From Streptomyces exfoliatus (GTDB lineage Bacteria > Actinomycetota > Actinomycetes > Streptomycetales > Streptomycetaceae): 64,000 bases of DNA. The number at the start of each line of letters is the position of its first letter. Position 1 is the stretch's first letter. Of this stretch, positions 5,995-14,470 are shown in pieces. The translations under genes were made by a program, and so were the position numbers. The stretch spans positions 248,001-312,000 of the forward strand of contig NZ_JNZP01000015.1 of the NCBI RefSeq assembly GCF_000725545.1, in the 5' to 3' direction. The notes beneath the pieces were generated by a model, which saw only the letters and a program-made list of their open reading frames with translations, was not told where the DNA came from and searched no databases.

Positions 5995-8823
5995 TCAGCC
6001 CACCGAGCTGTAGGCCACAACACCTCTCAGCAGTGCGTCCACCGCCTTGCGGGCGTTCTTGGAGACGGTGCTGTTCTCCTTGGGAGCCGCCGCCGCGACC
6101 TGGCCGAGGACGTCGATGACCTGCTTGCACCAGCGGACGAAGTCACCGGCGGGCATCTCGGCCTCGCGCAGCACCTCGTCGAGGCTCTTGTCGGAGGCCC
6201 ACTGGTGGGCGGCCCAGGCGAAGCCGAGGTCGGGCTCGCGCTGGCCGACCCCCTCCGCCTGGTTGATCTTGAACTCCTCTTCGAGCGCGTCGAGGCGCCC
6301 CCAGATCCTGACCATCTCGCCGAGCGCCGCCTTGGCGTTGCCGGCGGGCAGCTTGGGCGCGACGGCGTCGTCGGACTGGCGCGCCTCGAACACCAACGCG
6401 GAGGCGCACGCGGCCAGTTCGGCCGGAGTGAGCCCCTCCCAGACGCCGTCCCTGAGGCATTCGCTGGCGAGCAGGTCGAGTTCGCCGTAGAGCCGGGCGA
6501 GCCGCTTGCCGTTCTCGGTGACCTCGCCGCCCCGGAGGTAGTCGAGCTCGGTGAGGAGCGCGACGATCCGGTCGAAGGTGCGGGCGATGGTGTTGGTGCG
6601 GCCCTCGATGCGCCGCTCCAGCTGCTGCGTGTCGCGCTGGAGGCGGTGGTAGCGCTCGGCCCAGCGGGCGTGGTCCTCGCGCTCGTCGCAGCCGTGGCAG
6701 GGATGGGCGCGGATCTCGGTGCGCAGCCGGGCGATCTCACGGTCGTCGGCGGCGGCGGCGCGCTGCTTGTGGTGGCGCTCGGGGTTGATGTGTCCGGCCT
6801 TGCTGCGCAGCGCGGAGGCGAGGTCGCGGCGGGACTGGGGGGAGCGCGGGTTGAAGGACTTGGGGATCCGCATGCGCTCCAGGGCCTCGACGGGGACGGG
6901 GAAGTCGATGGAGGCGAGCCTCTTGACCTGCCGTTCCGCGGTGAGGACGAGGGGGCGCGGGCCGTCGTGGTGCTCGAAGCCGCGGTGGCCGTTGGTGCGG
7001 CCGGCCGGGATGCCCGGGTCGAGGACGAGGGCGAGTCCGGCGAACTTGCCCGTAGGGACGTGGATGACGTCGCCGGGCTTGAGCTTCTCGAGGGACCCGG
7101 CGGCCTGCGCGCGCCGCTGGGCGGCGCCCTGCTTGGCCAGTTCCGTCTCACGGTCCTTGAGGTCGCGGCGGAGCCGCGCGTACTCCTCGAAGTCACCGAG
7201 GTGGCAGGTCATGCCCTCGCGGTAGCCGTCGAGCCCTTCCTCGTTCTTCTGGACCTGCCGGGAGATGCCGACGACCGAGCGGTCGGCCTGGAACTGGGCG
7301 AAGGAGGTTTCGAGGAGCTCGCGCGAGCGGTGCCTGCCGAACTGGTCGACGAGGTTGACCGCCATGTTGTACGAGGGCTTGAAGCTGGAGCGCAGGGGGT
7401 ACGTGCGCGTACCGGCGAGTCCGGCGAGGTGCTCCGGGTCGAGGCCGCGCTGCCAGAGGACGACGGCGTGGCCTTCGACGTCGATGCCACGGCGGCCGGC
7501 CCGGCCGGTGAGCTGGGTGTACTCGCCGGGGGTGATGTCGGCGTGCTGCTCGCCGTTCCACTTGACGAGCTTTTCCAGGATGACGGTGCGCGCGGGCATG
7601 TTGATGCCGAGGGCGAGGGTCTCGGTGGCGAAGACGGCCTTCACGAGGCCGCGGACGAAGAGCTCCTCGACGACCTCCTTGAAGGTCGGGAGCATCCCGG
7701 CGTGGTGGGCGGCGATGCCCCGCTCCAGGGCTTCGAGCCACTCGTAGTAGCCGAGGACGTGGAGGTCCTCGGTGGGGATGGAGGCGGTGCGCTCCTCGAC
7801 GATCTCGCGGACGCGCAGGCGCCCCTCGTCGTTGTTGAGCCGGAGTCCGGCGTACAGGCACTGCTGTACGGCGGCCTCACAGGCGGCCCGACTGAAGATG
7901 AAGGTGATGGCGGGCAGGAGGCCTTCGGCGTCGAGGCGCTCGATGACCTCGGGGCGTCCGGGGGTCCAGATGCGGGAGCGCTGGCGGCGCTCGCGCTCGC
8001 GGTCCGCCTCGCGGATCATCTTGCCGCGTCGCCGGTCGCGCGGGTTGTACGTGCGGGTGTTCTCGGTGCGGGCCAGGCGGAGGAGGTCGGGGTTGACCTC
8101 GCGCCGGGAGGCGCCGCGGCCGCCGTGGTCGGTCTCCTCCTCGAAGAGGTCGTACATCCGGCGTCCGGCGAGGACGTGCTGCCACAGGGGGACGGGCCGG
8201 CTCTCGGAGACGATGACCTCGGTGTCGCCGCGGACGGTGTCGAGCCAGTCGCCGAACTCCTCGGCGTTGGACACGGTCGCGGAGAGTGAGACGAGGGTGA
8301 CGGACTCGGGGAGGTGGATGATCACTTCCTCCCAGACGGCGCCGCGGAAGCGGTCGGAGAGGTAGTGGACCTCGTCCATGACCACGTGTCCGAGGCCGGA
8401 GAGGGCCTGGGATCCCGCGTACAGCATGTTGCGGAGGACTTCGGTGGTCATGACCACGATCGGCGCATCGCCGTTGACGCTGTTGTCGCCGGTGAGCAGG
8501 CCGACCTTGTCGGGCCCGTACCGCTTCACGAGGTCGGCGTACTTCTGGTTCGACAGCGCCTTGATGGGCGTCGTGTAGAAGCACTTGCGGCCCTGGGTGA
8601 GGGCGAGGTGGACGGCGAACTCGCCGACGATGGTCTTGCCGGAGCCCGTGGGCGCGGCGACGAGCACCCCCTTGCCCGCTTCGAGGGCCTTGCACGCCTC
8701 GATCTGGAAGGGGTCCAGATCGAAGTCGTACATCTCGCGGAAGGGGGCCAGCGCGGTGGCCCGCTCGGCGTTGCGGGCACGGGCGGCCGCGTACGCCTGG
8801 GCTGGTGTGAGGTCCTCTGTCAT
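5995..8823 (-). CDS. helY: DEAD/DEAH-box helicase, HelY/Ski2-like
   Basis: A 942-residue superfamily-2 helicase predicted to unwind RNA or structured nucleic acid. Motif I APTGSGKT is near residue 55, motif II DEVH near 148, SLSAT (motif III) near 180, and motif VI QLTGRAGRRG near 436. The C-terminal third holds the Ski2/Mtr4-type helical domain with a CHGCDERE patch. Length fits actinobacterial HelY. Start: ATG 8823 gives the family-like MTEDLTPAQAYAAARARN; an in-frame GTG at 8847 adds eight residues, and neither has a strong ribosome binding site. It is the last gene of the minus-strand series that begins with tatA, 44 nt after the lipid kinase stop. Confidence 0.92.
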   Translation of the reverse strand: MTEDLTPAQAYAAARARNAERATALAPFREMYDFDLDPFQIEACKALEAGKGVLVAAPTGSGKTIVGEFAVHLALTQGRKCFYTTPIKALSNQKYADLVKRYGPDKVGLLTGDNSVNGDAPIVVMTTEVLRNMLYAGSQALSGLGHVVMDEVHYLSDRFRGAVWEEVIIHLPESVTLVSLSATVSNAEEFGDWLDTVRGDTEVIVSESRPVPLWQHVLAGRRMYDLFEEETDHGGRGASRREVNPDLLRLARTENTRTYNPRDRRRGKMIREADRERERRQRSRIWTPGRPEVIERLDAEGLLPAITFIFSRAACEAAVQQCLYAGLRLNNDEGRLRVREIVEERTASIPTEDLHVLGYYEWLEALERGIAAHHAGMLPTFKEVVEELFVRGLVKAVFATETLALGINMPARTVILEKLVKWNGEQHADITPGEYTQLTGRAGRRGIDVEGHAVVLWQRGLDPEHLAGLAGTRTYPLRSSFKPSYNMAVNLVDQFGRHRSRELLETSFAQFQADRSVVGISRQVQKNEEGLDGYREGMTCHLGDFEEYARLRRDLKDRETELAKQGAAQRRAQAAGSLEKLKPGDVIHVPTGKFAGLALVLDPGIPAGRTNGHRGFEHHDGPRPLVLTAERQVKRLASIDFPVPVEALERMRIPKSFNPRSPQSRRDLASALRSKAGHINPERHHKQRAAAADDREIARLRTEIRAHPCHGCDEREDHARWAERYHRLQRDTQQLERRIEGRTNTIARTFDRIVALLTELDYLRGGEVTENGKRLARLYGELDLLASECLRDGVWEGLTPAELAACASALVFEARQSDDAVAPKLPAGNAKAALGEMVRIWGRLDALEEEFKINQAEGVGQREPDLGFAWAAHQWASDKSLDEVLREAEMPAGDFVRWCKQVIDVLGQVAAAAPKENSTVSKNARKAVDALLRGVVAYSSVG

Positions 8824-8867
8824 CTTGTTCTCGAGCCTACCCGCCACCTGTGACAGTGACGCGATCT

Positions 8868-9890
8868 TTATCGAGGGGATGTGCCGGGGCCCGGCTCGGG
8901 CGCGAGGACGCGCAGCGCGCGGGGGACGCAGTCCACGGTGAGGGGCAGCGGGCCGAGGGGCTCGCCGTCGGCGTAGCCGGTGGTGTCGGGGGCGTCGAGG
9001 GTGAGGGAGCGGACCCGGTACGTGGTGACCGCGGGGTGGCTGAGGTGGGTGCCCTTGTAGACGCGGGGGAAGACCTTGAGCAGGGTGCGTCGGTCGCAGT
9101 CGCCGACGACGGTGACGTCGAGGAGTCCGTCGTCGGTGCGGGCGTCGGCGCAGATGCGCATGCCGCCGCCGTAGGAGCTGCCGTTGCCGACGGCGACGAG
9201 GGTGGCGTCGGTCTCCAGGACGCGTCCGTCGTCGAAGGTGAGGCGGTAGGGGACGGGCCGGAAGCGGGCGAGCTCGGCGAGGATCGCGAGGTCGTACTTG
9301 AAGCGTCCGGCGGGGAGGCGCATGCGGTTGCCCCGGTCGTTGACGCGGGAGTCGAAGCCGGAGGCGAGGACGGTGCCGTACCAGCGGGCGGGGGCGCCGG
9401 TGATGTGACCCGCGGCGCCCGCGATGCCACCCGCGGGGCCCACGATCCCCGTGATGCCACCCGTGGCGACGCTGATGGCACCCGCGGTGCCGCCGCGGAC
9501 CCGCCCGAGGTCGATGCTCCGGCCGCCGCCCGCGCCGAGGATCGCGGCGGTGACGCGGGCCGCGCCGCCGGGGTCGCGGACGGGCAGGCCGAGGGTGCGG
9601 GCGAAGTCGTCGCCGGTGCCCGCGGCGATGATCCCGAGGGGGGTGGCGGTGCCGGCGACGGCCTGGAGCGCGAGGGAGATCATGCCGTCGCCGCCGACGG
9701 CGACGAGGGCGCCGGTGCCCGCGGCGACGGCCTCGCGGGCGCGCCGCAACGCGTCGGCGGCGTCGTGTCCGAGGACCGTACGGACGGCGAAGCCCGCGTC
9801 CCTGAGGGCGCGGGCTGCGGGCCGGGCGGCGCGGGCGCCGCGACCGCGGCCCGCGGTGGGGTTGACGAAGAGGGTGATGTCGCCGGTCAT
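8868..9890 (-). CDS. Diacylglycerol kinase-family lipid kinase with Gly-rich insertion
   Basis: A 340-residue DagK/YegS-type enzyme expected to phosphorylate a membrane lipid or sphingoid-like alcohol at the inner face of the membrane. The N-terminus MTGDITLFVNPTAGRGRG and VAVGGDGM (GGDG at 66-69), followed by GIIAAGTGDDFAR, form the ATP-binding site; WYGTVLASGFDSRVNDRGNRM and NGSSYGGGMRICADA are also conserved. Between SIDLGRV (ending at 131) and RWYGT (from 169) lies a Gly/Ala/Ile/Thr-rich stretch of about 35 residues not expected in the family (see repeat at 9390). The ribosome-binding sequence lies in the arm of a hairpin 3 nt upstream of the ATG. It is 40 nt downstream of tatC. Confidence 0.88.
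   Translation of the reverse strand: MTGDITLFVNPTAGRGRGARAARPAARALRDAGFAVRTVLGHDAADALRRAREAVAAGTGALVAVGGDGMISLALQAVAGTATPLGIIAAGTGDDFARTLGLPVRDPGGAARVTAAILGAGGGRSIDLGRVRGGTAGAISVATGGITGIVGPAGGIAGAAGHITGAPARWYGTVLASGFDSRVNDRGNRMRLPAGRFKYDLAILAELARFRPVPYRLTFDDGRVLETDATLVAVGNGSSYGGGMRICADARTDDGLLDVTVVGDCDRRTLLKVFPRVYKGTHLSHPAVTTYRVRSLTLDAPDTTGYADGEPLGPLPLTVDCVPRALRVLAPEPGPGTSPR
9390..9497 (-). repeat. Degenerate Gly-Gly-Ile repeat insertion within the lipid kinase gene
   Basis: Residues about 132-167 consist of imperfect units: TAGAIS, ATGGITGIVGP, AGGIAGA, AGHITGA. The DNA shows repeated GCGGGTGGCATC-like words on the minus strand. The insertion keeps the reading frame. Confidence 0.7.
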
Positions 9891-9892
9891 TG

Positions 9893-9923
9893 GGGTCCCC
9901 CCGGACGGAGTCTGGGGGGACCC
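9893..9923. terminator. Hairpin between tatC and lipid kinase gene
   Basis: GGGTCCCCCC (9893-9902) pairs perfectly with GGGGGGACCC (9914-9923) around an 11-nt loop. It lies 7 bp after the tatC stop and 3 bp before the kinase ATG, so it may terminate tatC, attenuate, or mask the kinase ribosome binding site. Confidence 0.65.
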
Positions 9924-9930
9924 TACAAGA

Positions 9931-10878
9931 TCAGGTGATGTCGTCGTAACCGTTGACCCGGTGGGCGACGGTTCCGCCGGTCTCGCCGGTGGCCTGCTCG
10001 GGCAGGGCGCGGGAGGCGGCGACCGTCTCGACGGAGCCGACGGCCTCGGGGGTGAGGTCGAGCGCGGAGGCCTCGTCGTCGTCGAGTTCGGCATCGGGGT
10101 TGTTGCGCCTGCGTCGCCGGTCGTTGAGGAGCGAGAAGCCGACGGCCCCGAAGTACAGGACGGTGATGGGTCCTGCGAGGGCGACCATGCCGACGGGGTC
10201 GGTCGTCGGCGTGATGACGGCGCCGAAGACGAAGACGCCCATGATCACCCCGCGCCACCAGCCGGCCATGCGGCGGCCGGTGAGGACCCCGGTGAGGTTG
10301 AGCATCACCAGGACGAGCGGCAGCTCGAAGGCGAGGCCGAAGACGAGCACCATGCGCAGGGTGAAGTCGAGGACGTCGCCGAGCGAGAGGATGTTCGCGG
10401 AGCCGGTGGGCGTGAGGCTGATGAGCACCTTCACGCTGATGGGGAGGATGAGGTACGCGAGGTAGGCGCCGGCGGTGAAGAGCGGCACGGCCGCACCGAC
10501 GAAGGCGTACGTGTACTTCTTCTCGCTCTTGTGCAGTCCGGGCGCGACGAAGGCCCACAGCTGGTAGAGCCAGACGGGGCTCGCGACGACGAGGCCGGCC
10601 GTCAGGGACAGCTGGATCGTCGTGCTGAACGGAGCCATCAGCGTGTTGAAGGAGACGATCGCGCAGTTTCCGCCGTCACTGGTGACGCCCGGTGCGCAGG
10701 TGGGCACCGATTGGGTCAGGAACTGCATCAGCTCCTCGCTGTACACGAGGGCCACGATCGTCACCGCGGCGACGGCGAGGAGACCTTTCGCCAGTCGGTT
10801 GCGGAGTTCACGCAGGTGCTCCACGAGGGGCATCCGGCCCTCGGGATCCTTCTCCTGCTTGCGGGCAGACTTGGGCAA
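9931..10878 (-). CDS. tatC: Twin-arginine translocase subunit TatC
   Basis: A 315-residue six-helix membrane protein that binds twin-arginine signal peptides and nucleates the Tat pore. The N-terminus MPLVEHLRELRNRLAKGLLA (from residue 16) and the SLTAGLVVASPVWLYQLWAFVAPGL region are TatC hallmarks; FGLAFELPLVLVML is also diagnostic. The C-terminal 60 residues form an acidic, probably cytosolic tail (DAELDDDEASALDL). The start is a TTG with GAGG upstream; Met16 is an alternative. It is 60 nt downstream of tatA. TatB is not adjacent, which is usual in Streptomyces. Confidence 0.96.
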   Translation of the reverse strand: MPKSARKQEKDPEGRMPLVEHLRELRNRLAKGLLAVAAVTIVALVYSEELMQFLTQSVPTCAPGVTSDGGNCAIVSFNTLMAPFSTTIQLSLTAGLVVASPVWLYQLWAFVAPGLHKSEKKYTYAFVGAAVPLFTAGAYLAYLILPISVKVLISLTPTGSANILSLGDVLDFTLRMVLVFGLAFELPLVLVMLNLTGVLTGRRMAGWWRGVIMGVFVFGAVITPTTDPVGMVALAGPITVLYFGAVGFSLLNDRRRRRNNPDAELDDDEASALDLTPEAVGSVETVAASRALPEQATGETGGTVAHRVNGYDDIT

Positions 10879-10938
10879 CCCACGTCCTCATCTCGTGCGG
10901 CAGGCCGCCGCCCGGTGCGGCGGCCGCGGCGGACCGGG

Positions 10939-11241
10939 TCAGCGCTTGGTGGTGTCCGAGGGCTCGGTCACGGGACGCGAGCTGGTCACGTCTCCGGGAG
11001 CGGCCTGGATGGTGCGCGGGGCGGGCTGGTCCTGGGCGGTGGCTCCCGTGCCGGTTCCGGCCTGCGGAGGGTCGGCGGGGGCGGTCTGCTGGTCGTCCGA
11101 CTTCATCGCCTTGGCCTCGCTCTTGAGGATGCGGGCCGACTTGCCGAGCGAGCGCGCCATGTCCGGAAGCTTCTTGGCGCCGAACAGCAGGATGATGACG
11201 ACGAGAATGAGAATGATCTCGGTGGGGCCGAGCCTACCCAT
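10939..11241 (-). CDS. tatA: Twin-arginine translocase subunit TatA
   Basis: A 100-residue protein with one N-terminal transmembrane helix (EIILILVVIILLFGAKKLP), the FGAKKLPDMARSLGKSARILKSE amphipathic helix and a disordered polar tail rich in Gln, Thr and Pro. It oligomerises to form the Tat protein-conducting assembly with TatC, encoded just downstream. Start ATG; the preceding 185 bp up to the small membrane protein gene may hold its promoter. Confidence 0.96.
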   Translation of the reverse strand: MGRLGPTEIILILVVIILLFGAKKLPDMARSLGKSARILKSEAKAMKSDDQQTAPADPPQAGTGTGATAQDQPAPRTIQAAPGDVTSSRPVTEPSDTTKR

Positions 11242-11426
11242 AGCTGTATACCTTCTTCACCGAGGCGACATGGAGTGCGTGCCCGGCGGGTCGGACGGAC
11301 GTCCGGCCACCGCGCTGTCTGCGATCGTAACCCGCAGGAGTAAACGCAGGGCAATGCCCGTGCATACTCCCGATTGCGTCCCGCGTGAGCGGCCGGGGGC
11401 CGTTTCACGCAGCGTACGGCACGGAC

Positions 11427-11624
11427 TCAGCGCAGGGTCTCGCCTGTTCGGGCCAGACCGACGGCGGCCGTTTCGAGTTCTTCGGCGGCCCGGGTGATCC
11501 GCTCTGTGGTGCGGGCCACTTGACGGCCGAGGCGCTGGACCTCCAGGAAGACCTTGACGGCGAGGACGCCGAGGACGGCGATGCCGAGGAAGCCGAGGGC
11601 GATGGCGAGCATGGGCCAGAACAT
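11427..11624 (-). CDS. Small single-pass membrane protein
   Basis: A 65-residue protein: an N-terminal hydrophobic helix (MLAIALGFLGIAVLGVLAVKVFL) followed by an amphipathic coiled-coil-like helix (RLGRQVARTTERITRAAEELETAA). The layout resembles TatA/B-like or DUF948-like small proteins, but the Tat FG hinge is missing. It lies between a zinc-ribbon protein and tatA on the same strand, 31 nt from the former. Function unknown. Confidence 0.75.
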   Translation of the reverse strand: MFWPMLAIALGFLGIAVLGVLAVKVFLEVQRLGRQVARTTERITRAAEELETAAVGLARTGETLR

Positions 11625-11655
11625 GTGCTGAGCCTAGACCTTGGGCGGTGGGCGC

Positions 11656-11919
11656 TCAGGCGGTGGTGTGGAGGCGGAGGGTCCTGACGCCGCCGCCGGT
11701 GAGCAGTTCGACGATGCGCTCGCCCGCCGGCTTGCGGACGGAACTGCCGCACTCGGGGCAGGTGAAGGAGTAGAAGGTGGTGCGGCGGCTCGCTCCGATG
11801 GCGAGGCGCAGGGCGCTCGCGGAGAGTTCGAAACGGGAGCGGCAGTCGGGGCAGGCGGCCTTGAAGAGGACCGGAGCCAGCGTCGCCGTAAAACCGTGCA
11901 TCAAGGACATTTCCCTCAT
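11656..11919 (-). CDS. Small zinc-ribbon protein
   Basis: An 87-residue protein with two Cys-x2-Cys knuckles (ACPDCRSRF and FTCPECGSS), separated by about 27 residues, which should bind one zinc. The rest is a compact basic domain with no enzyme motif. Three in-frame ATG codons (11919, 11910, 11901) are possible starts; GGGAG precedes the first and GAGGGA the third. It is 57 nt downstream of pafC and cotranscribed in direction. Function unknown. Confidence 0.72.
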   Translation of the reverse strand: MREMSLMHGFTATLAPVLFKAACPDCRSRFELSASALRLAIGASRRTTFYSFTCPECGSSVRKPAGERIVELLTGGGVRTLRLHTTA

Positions 11920-11976
11920 CTCTCGACTCCCGCCTCCGCGGCTACGTCCGTAACAGCGTCCCCCACGCCGAGAACG

Positions 11977-12930
11977 TCACTCGCCGCCGTACGCGGCGAG
12001 CGCGGCGGCGGCCGCCGTCCTGGCGTTGTCGGCGAGCTCCTGCGGCACGACGATCCGCCCGTCGCTGCCGAGCCTCAGCGCCAGCCGGCGCAGCGAGGCC
12101 GGGTCCGGCGTCCGCAGGCTGATCCGCAGTCCCCCGTCGGGCAGCTCGTCGGCCCGGTCGTGCGGGTAGTACTCGGCGACCCAGCGTCCGCCGGGGCCGA
12201 CCTCGACCACGACCTCGGGGTCGTCGGCGGAGGGCTGGACCAGCCCTTCGGAGAGGTCGCGCAGCTCCAGCTCGGGCGGCGCCGCCTGCTCGTCGAGGAT
12301 GCGGATCTCGGCCACGCGGTCGAGCCGGAAAGTGCGGCGCGCCTCGGAGAGCCGGCACCAGGCCTCCATGTAGGTGTGGCCGACGGCGAACAGCCGGATC
12401 GGGTCGACCTCGCGCTCGGTGAGCTCGTCTCGCGCCGGCGAGTAGTACCGCACCCACAGGCGGCGGCGCTCCGAGATGGCCCGGTCGACCTCGGCGAAGA
12501 CCCCGCCCTCGGACTCGAAGGTCACGGAGAGCCGGGAGCTGGCGCCGGCGGCCTCGCCGGCCGCGGCCTCCAGCTTGGCGGTGGCGCGCAGCAGCGCCTC
12601 CCGGTCGCTCTCGCGGAGCCCCGGCAGGGTGGCGACGGCGCGGGCGGCGACCAGGAGGGCCGTCGCCTCGTCGGCGGCGAGCCGCAGCGGCTCGGCGACG
12701 TCGTCCGGGTTGTGCCACCAGATCCGGTCGCCGTCGGTGTCGATGTCGAGGAGGTCGCCGCCGCGGAAGCTGGTCCCGCACATGGGCAGCACGTCGAGGT
12801 CCGAGATCAGCTCGTCCTCGGTGATCCCGAAGGCACGCGCGACATCGGCGACGTGGGCGCCGGGGCGCTCCCGGAGATAGGTGACGAGCGAGAGCATCCG
12901 CCTCGTCTGGTCGATCGCGTTGGCAGCCAT
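11977..12930 (-). CDS. pafC: WYL-domain DNA-damage regulator PafC
   Basis: A 317-residue regulator with an N-terminal winged helix (IDQTRRMLSLVTYLRERPGA...ADVARAFGITEDELISDL) and a WYL domain, whose core here reads RRLWVRYYSPARDELTEREVDPIRLF. In mycobacteria PafB and PafC form a heterodimer that activates RecA/LexA-independent DNA-damage genes, with WYL domains sensing single-stranded DNA. The ATG has GGGGGAGA 11 nt upstream. It follows pafB by 16 nt, so the two should be translated together. The pafA linkage is conserved, although the regulators do not act in pupylation. Confidence 0.93.
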   Translation of the reverse strand: MAANAIDQTRRMLSLVTYLRERPGAHVADVARAFGITEDELISDLDVLPMCGTSFRGGDLLDIDTDGDRIWWHNPDDVAEPLRLAADEATALLVAARAVATLPGLRESDREALLRATAKLEAAAGEAAGASSRLSVTFESEGGVFAEVDRAISERRRLWVRYYSPARDELTEREVDPIRLFAVGHTYMEAWCRLSEARRTFRLDRVAEIRILDEQAAPPELELRDLSEGLVQPSADDPEVVVEVGPGGRWVAEYYPHDRADELPDGGLRISLRTPDPASLRRLALRLGSDGRIVVPQELADNARTAAAAALAAYGGE

Positions 12931-12946
12931 GCGGTACGTCTCCCCC

Positions 12947-13903
12947 TCAGCCCTTGGCCACGGCGCGCAGCCGGTCCACCACGTCGGCCCGCAGATCGGC
13001 CGGTTCCAGTACGACGACATCGGGACCGAACTCGACGAGCCAGGCGTCGAGCCCGTGCCCGTACGGGATCTCCAGCTCGTCCCAACCGTCGGTGCCCTCG
13101 CGCACGGACTGGGCGCGGGCCCGCAACGGGTAGCCGCAGCCGGTGCGCAGCCGGATCCGGGCCGAGCGGGTGGCGGTCTCCCCCGCCCAGCTCTCCACGG
13201 TCTCCCGGACGGTGACGACGTCGGGCACGGGCGCGGTGAAGGCGCCGGCCCGGGAGCGCACCTTGCCGGTGATCCGGGAGAGCCGGAAGACGCGCTCGGC
13301 GCCCCGGTCGCGGTCCCAGCCGGCCAGGTACCAGTGGCCGCGCCAGCATTCGAGGGTCCAGGGCTCGACCTGGCGGGTCTCGGGGCGGGCGGCATTGGCC
13401 TTGCGGTAGTCGAAGGCGACGGTCCGGCGGTCGCGGCAGGCCAGCATGAGGGGCTCGAAGGCGGCCTCGTGGACCGGGATGCGCGGTTCCAGGGCGCTGG
13501 GCTGGATGTCGTACGAGTCCTCCGCCTCCGGCATGCCGGCGGCGCGGAGCTTCTGGAGTGCCCCACTGGCGGCCCCGGCGAGGCGGGCCTGCTGCCAGAC
13601 CTTCGCGGCGAGGCCGAGCGCGGCGGCCTCCTCGGCGTCGAGGGTGATGGGCGGCAGCCGGTTGGAGTCGCGGCGGGCGAGGTAGCCGGTCTCGCCCTCC
13701 AGGTTCTCGACGGTCTCGATGACGAGGCCGAGCTCGCGCAGGTCGTCCTTGTCGCGCTCGAACATGCGGTTGAAGGCCTCGTCGCCGCTCGCTTCGAGGT
13801 AGGCCTCGATGGAGCCGCGGAGCTCACGCTTGCTCAGCGGTCGGCGGGTCCCGAGCAGGCACAGCGCGAGATTCATCAGCCGCTCGGACTTGGCAATCGC
13901 CAT
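12947..13903 (-). CDS. pafB: WYL-domain DNA-damage regulator PafB
   Basis: A 318-residue partner of PafC. It begins MAIAKSERLMNLALCLLGTRRPLSKRELRGSI, a winged-helix domain, and has a WYL domain around RTVAFDYRKANAARPETRQVEPW and the GHWYLAGWDRDRGAERVFRLSRI strand. Start ATG 13903; the frame is open upstream but without family similarity. It lies between the cytosolic FKBP gene (a strong terminator separates them) and pafC, so pafB is probably the first gene of its own transcript. Confidence 0.93.
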   Translation of the reverse strand: MAIAKSERLMNLALCLLGTRRPLSKRELRGSIEAYLEASGDEAFNRMFERDKDDLRELGLVIETVENLEGETGYLARRDSNRLPPITLDAEEAAALGLAAKVWQQARLAGAASGALQKLRAAGMPEAEDSYDIQPSALEPRIPVHEAAFEPLMLACRDRRTVAFDYRKANAARPETRQVEPWTLECWRGHWYLAGWDRDRGAERVFRLSRITGKVRSRAGAFTAPVPDVVTVRETVESWAGETATRSARIRLRTGCGYPLRARAQSVREGTDGWDELEIPYGHGLDAWLVEFGPDVVVLEPADLRADVVDRLRAVAKG

Positions 13904-13979
13904 CGACGCCCTGCACCTCTTCAGCCGTATCGACTTCTCGGACGTCCGACCGTACCGCCCCGGGGTGTCGGGGCCAAAG

Positions 13980-14015
13980 CCGAGGGCCCCCGCCACGGAT
14001 GGCGGGGGCCCTCGG
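13980..14015 (-). terminator. Terminator after the cytosolic FKBP gene
   Basis: CGAGGGCCCCCGCC (13981-13994) and GGCGGGGGCCCTCG (14001-14014) form a perfect 14-bp stem, extended by one pair, around ACGGAT. It begins 31 bp past the FKBP stop. Confidence 0.85.
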
Positions 14016-14046
14016 AGCGACCGGAACCGGTCACGGGGTGCGCGGG

Positions 14047-14427
14047 TCAGCGCTTCTTCACGGCCACGAGGTCGCAGACGAAGATCAGCGTCTCGCCCGG
14101 GGCGATCGCGCTGCCGGCGCCACGGTCGCCGTAGGCGAGGTGCGCGGGGATGATCAGCTCGCGGCGGCCGCCGACCTTCATGCCCTGGATGCCCTGGTCC
14201 CAGCCCTGGATGACCTGACCGGCGCCGAGGTTGAAGCCGAGCGCGCTACCGCGGTTCCAGGAGGCGTCGAACTCCTCGCCGGTGGAGAAGGCCACACCCA
14301 CGTAGTGGACCTGGACGGCGTCACCGGCTTCGGCGAGCTCGCCGTCGCCCTCCCAGATGTCCTTGATCGACAGGTCCTTCGGCGGCTCGCCACCCGGGAA
14401 GTCGATCTCGGGCTTCTCGATGCTCAC
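14047..14427 (-). CDS. FKBP-type peptidyl-prolyl isomerase, cytosolic
   Basis: A 126-residue single-domain FK506-binding protein that catalyses cis-trans isomerisation at prolines. FKBP signatures include VQVHYVGVAFSTGEEFDASW, GAGQVIQGWDQGIQGMKVGG, and the C-terminal ETLIFVCDLVAV. There is no signal peptide. The GTG start has GAGGAG upstream. It is 43 nt downstream of the lipoprotein FKBP gene, with which it forms a small prolyl-isomerase operon inserted between pafA and pafB, and it is followed by a strong terminator. Confidence 0.95.
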   Translation of the reverse strand: MSIEKPEIDFPGGEPPKDLSIKDIWEGDGELAEAGDAVQVHYVGVAFSTGEEFDASWNRGSALGFNLGAGQVIQGWDQGIQGMKVGGRRELIIPAHLAYGDRGAGSAIAPGETLIFVCDLVAVKKR

Positions 14428-14470
14428 TGAACTGCTCCTCAAACTGATGAACTGCGTGATCGGGACAGTC

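Noticed and set aside
6027..7196. Long frame inside the helicase gene (389 codons)
   Set aside because: Ser/Arg/Pro low-complexity translation and complete overlap with a motif-rich helicase on the same strand.
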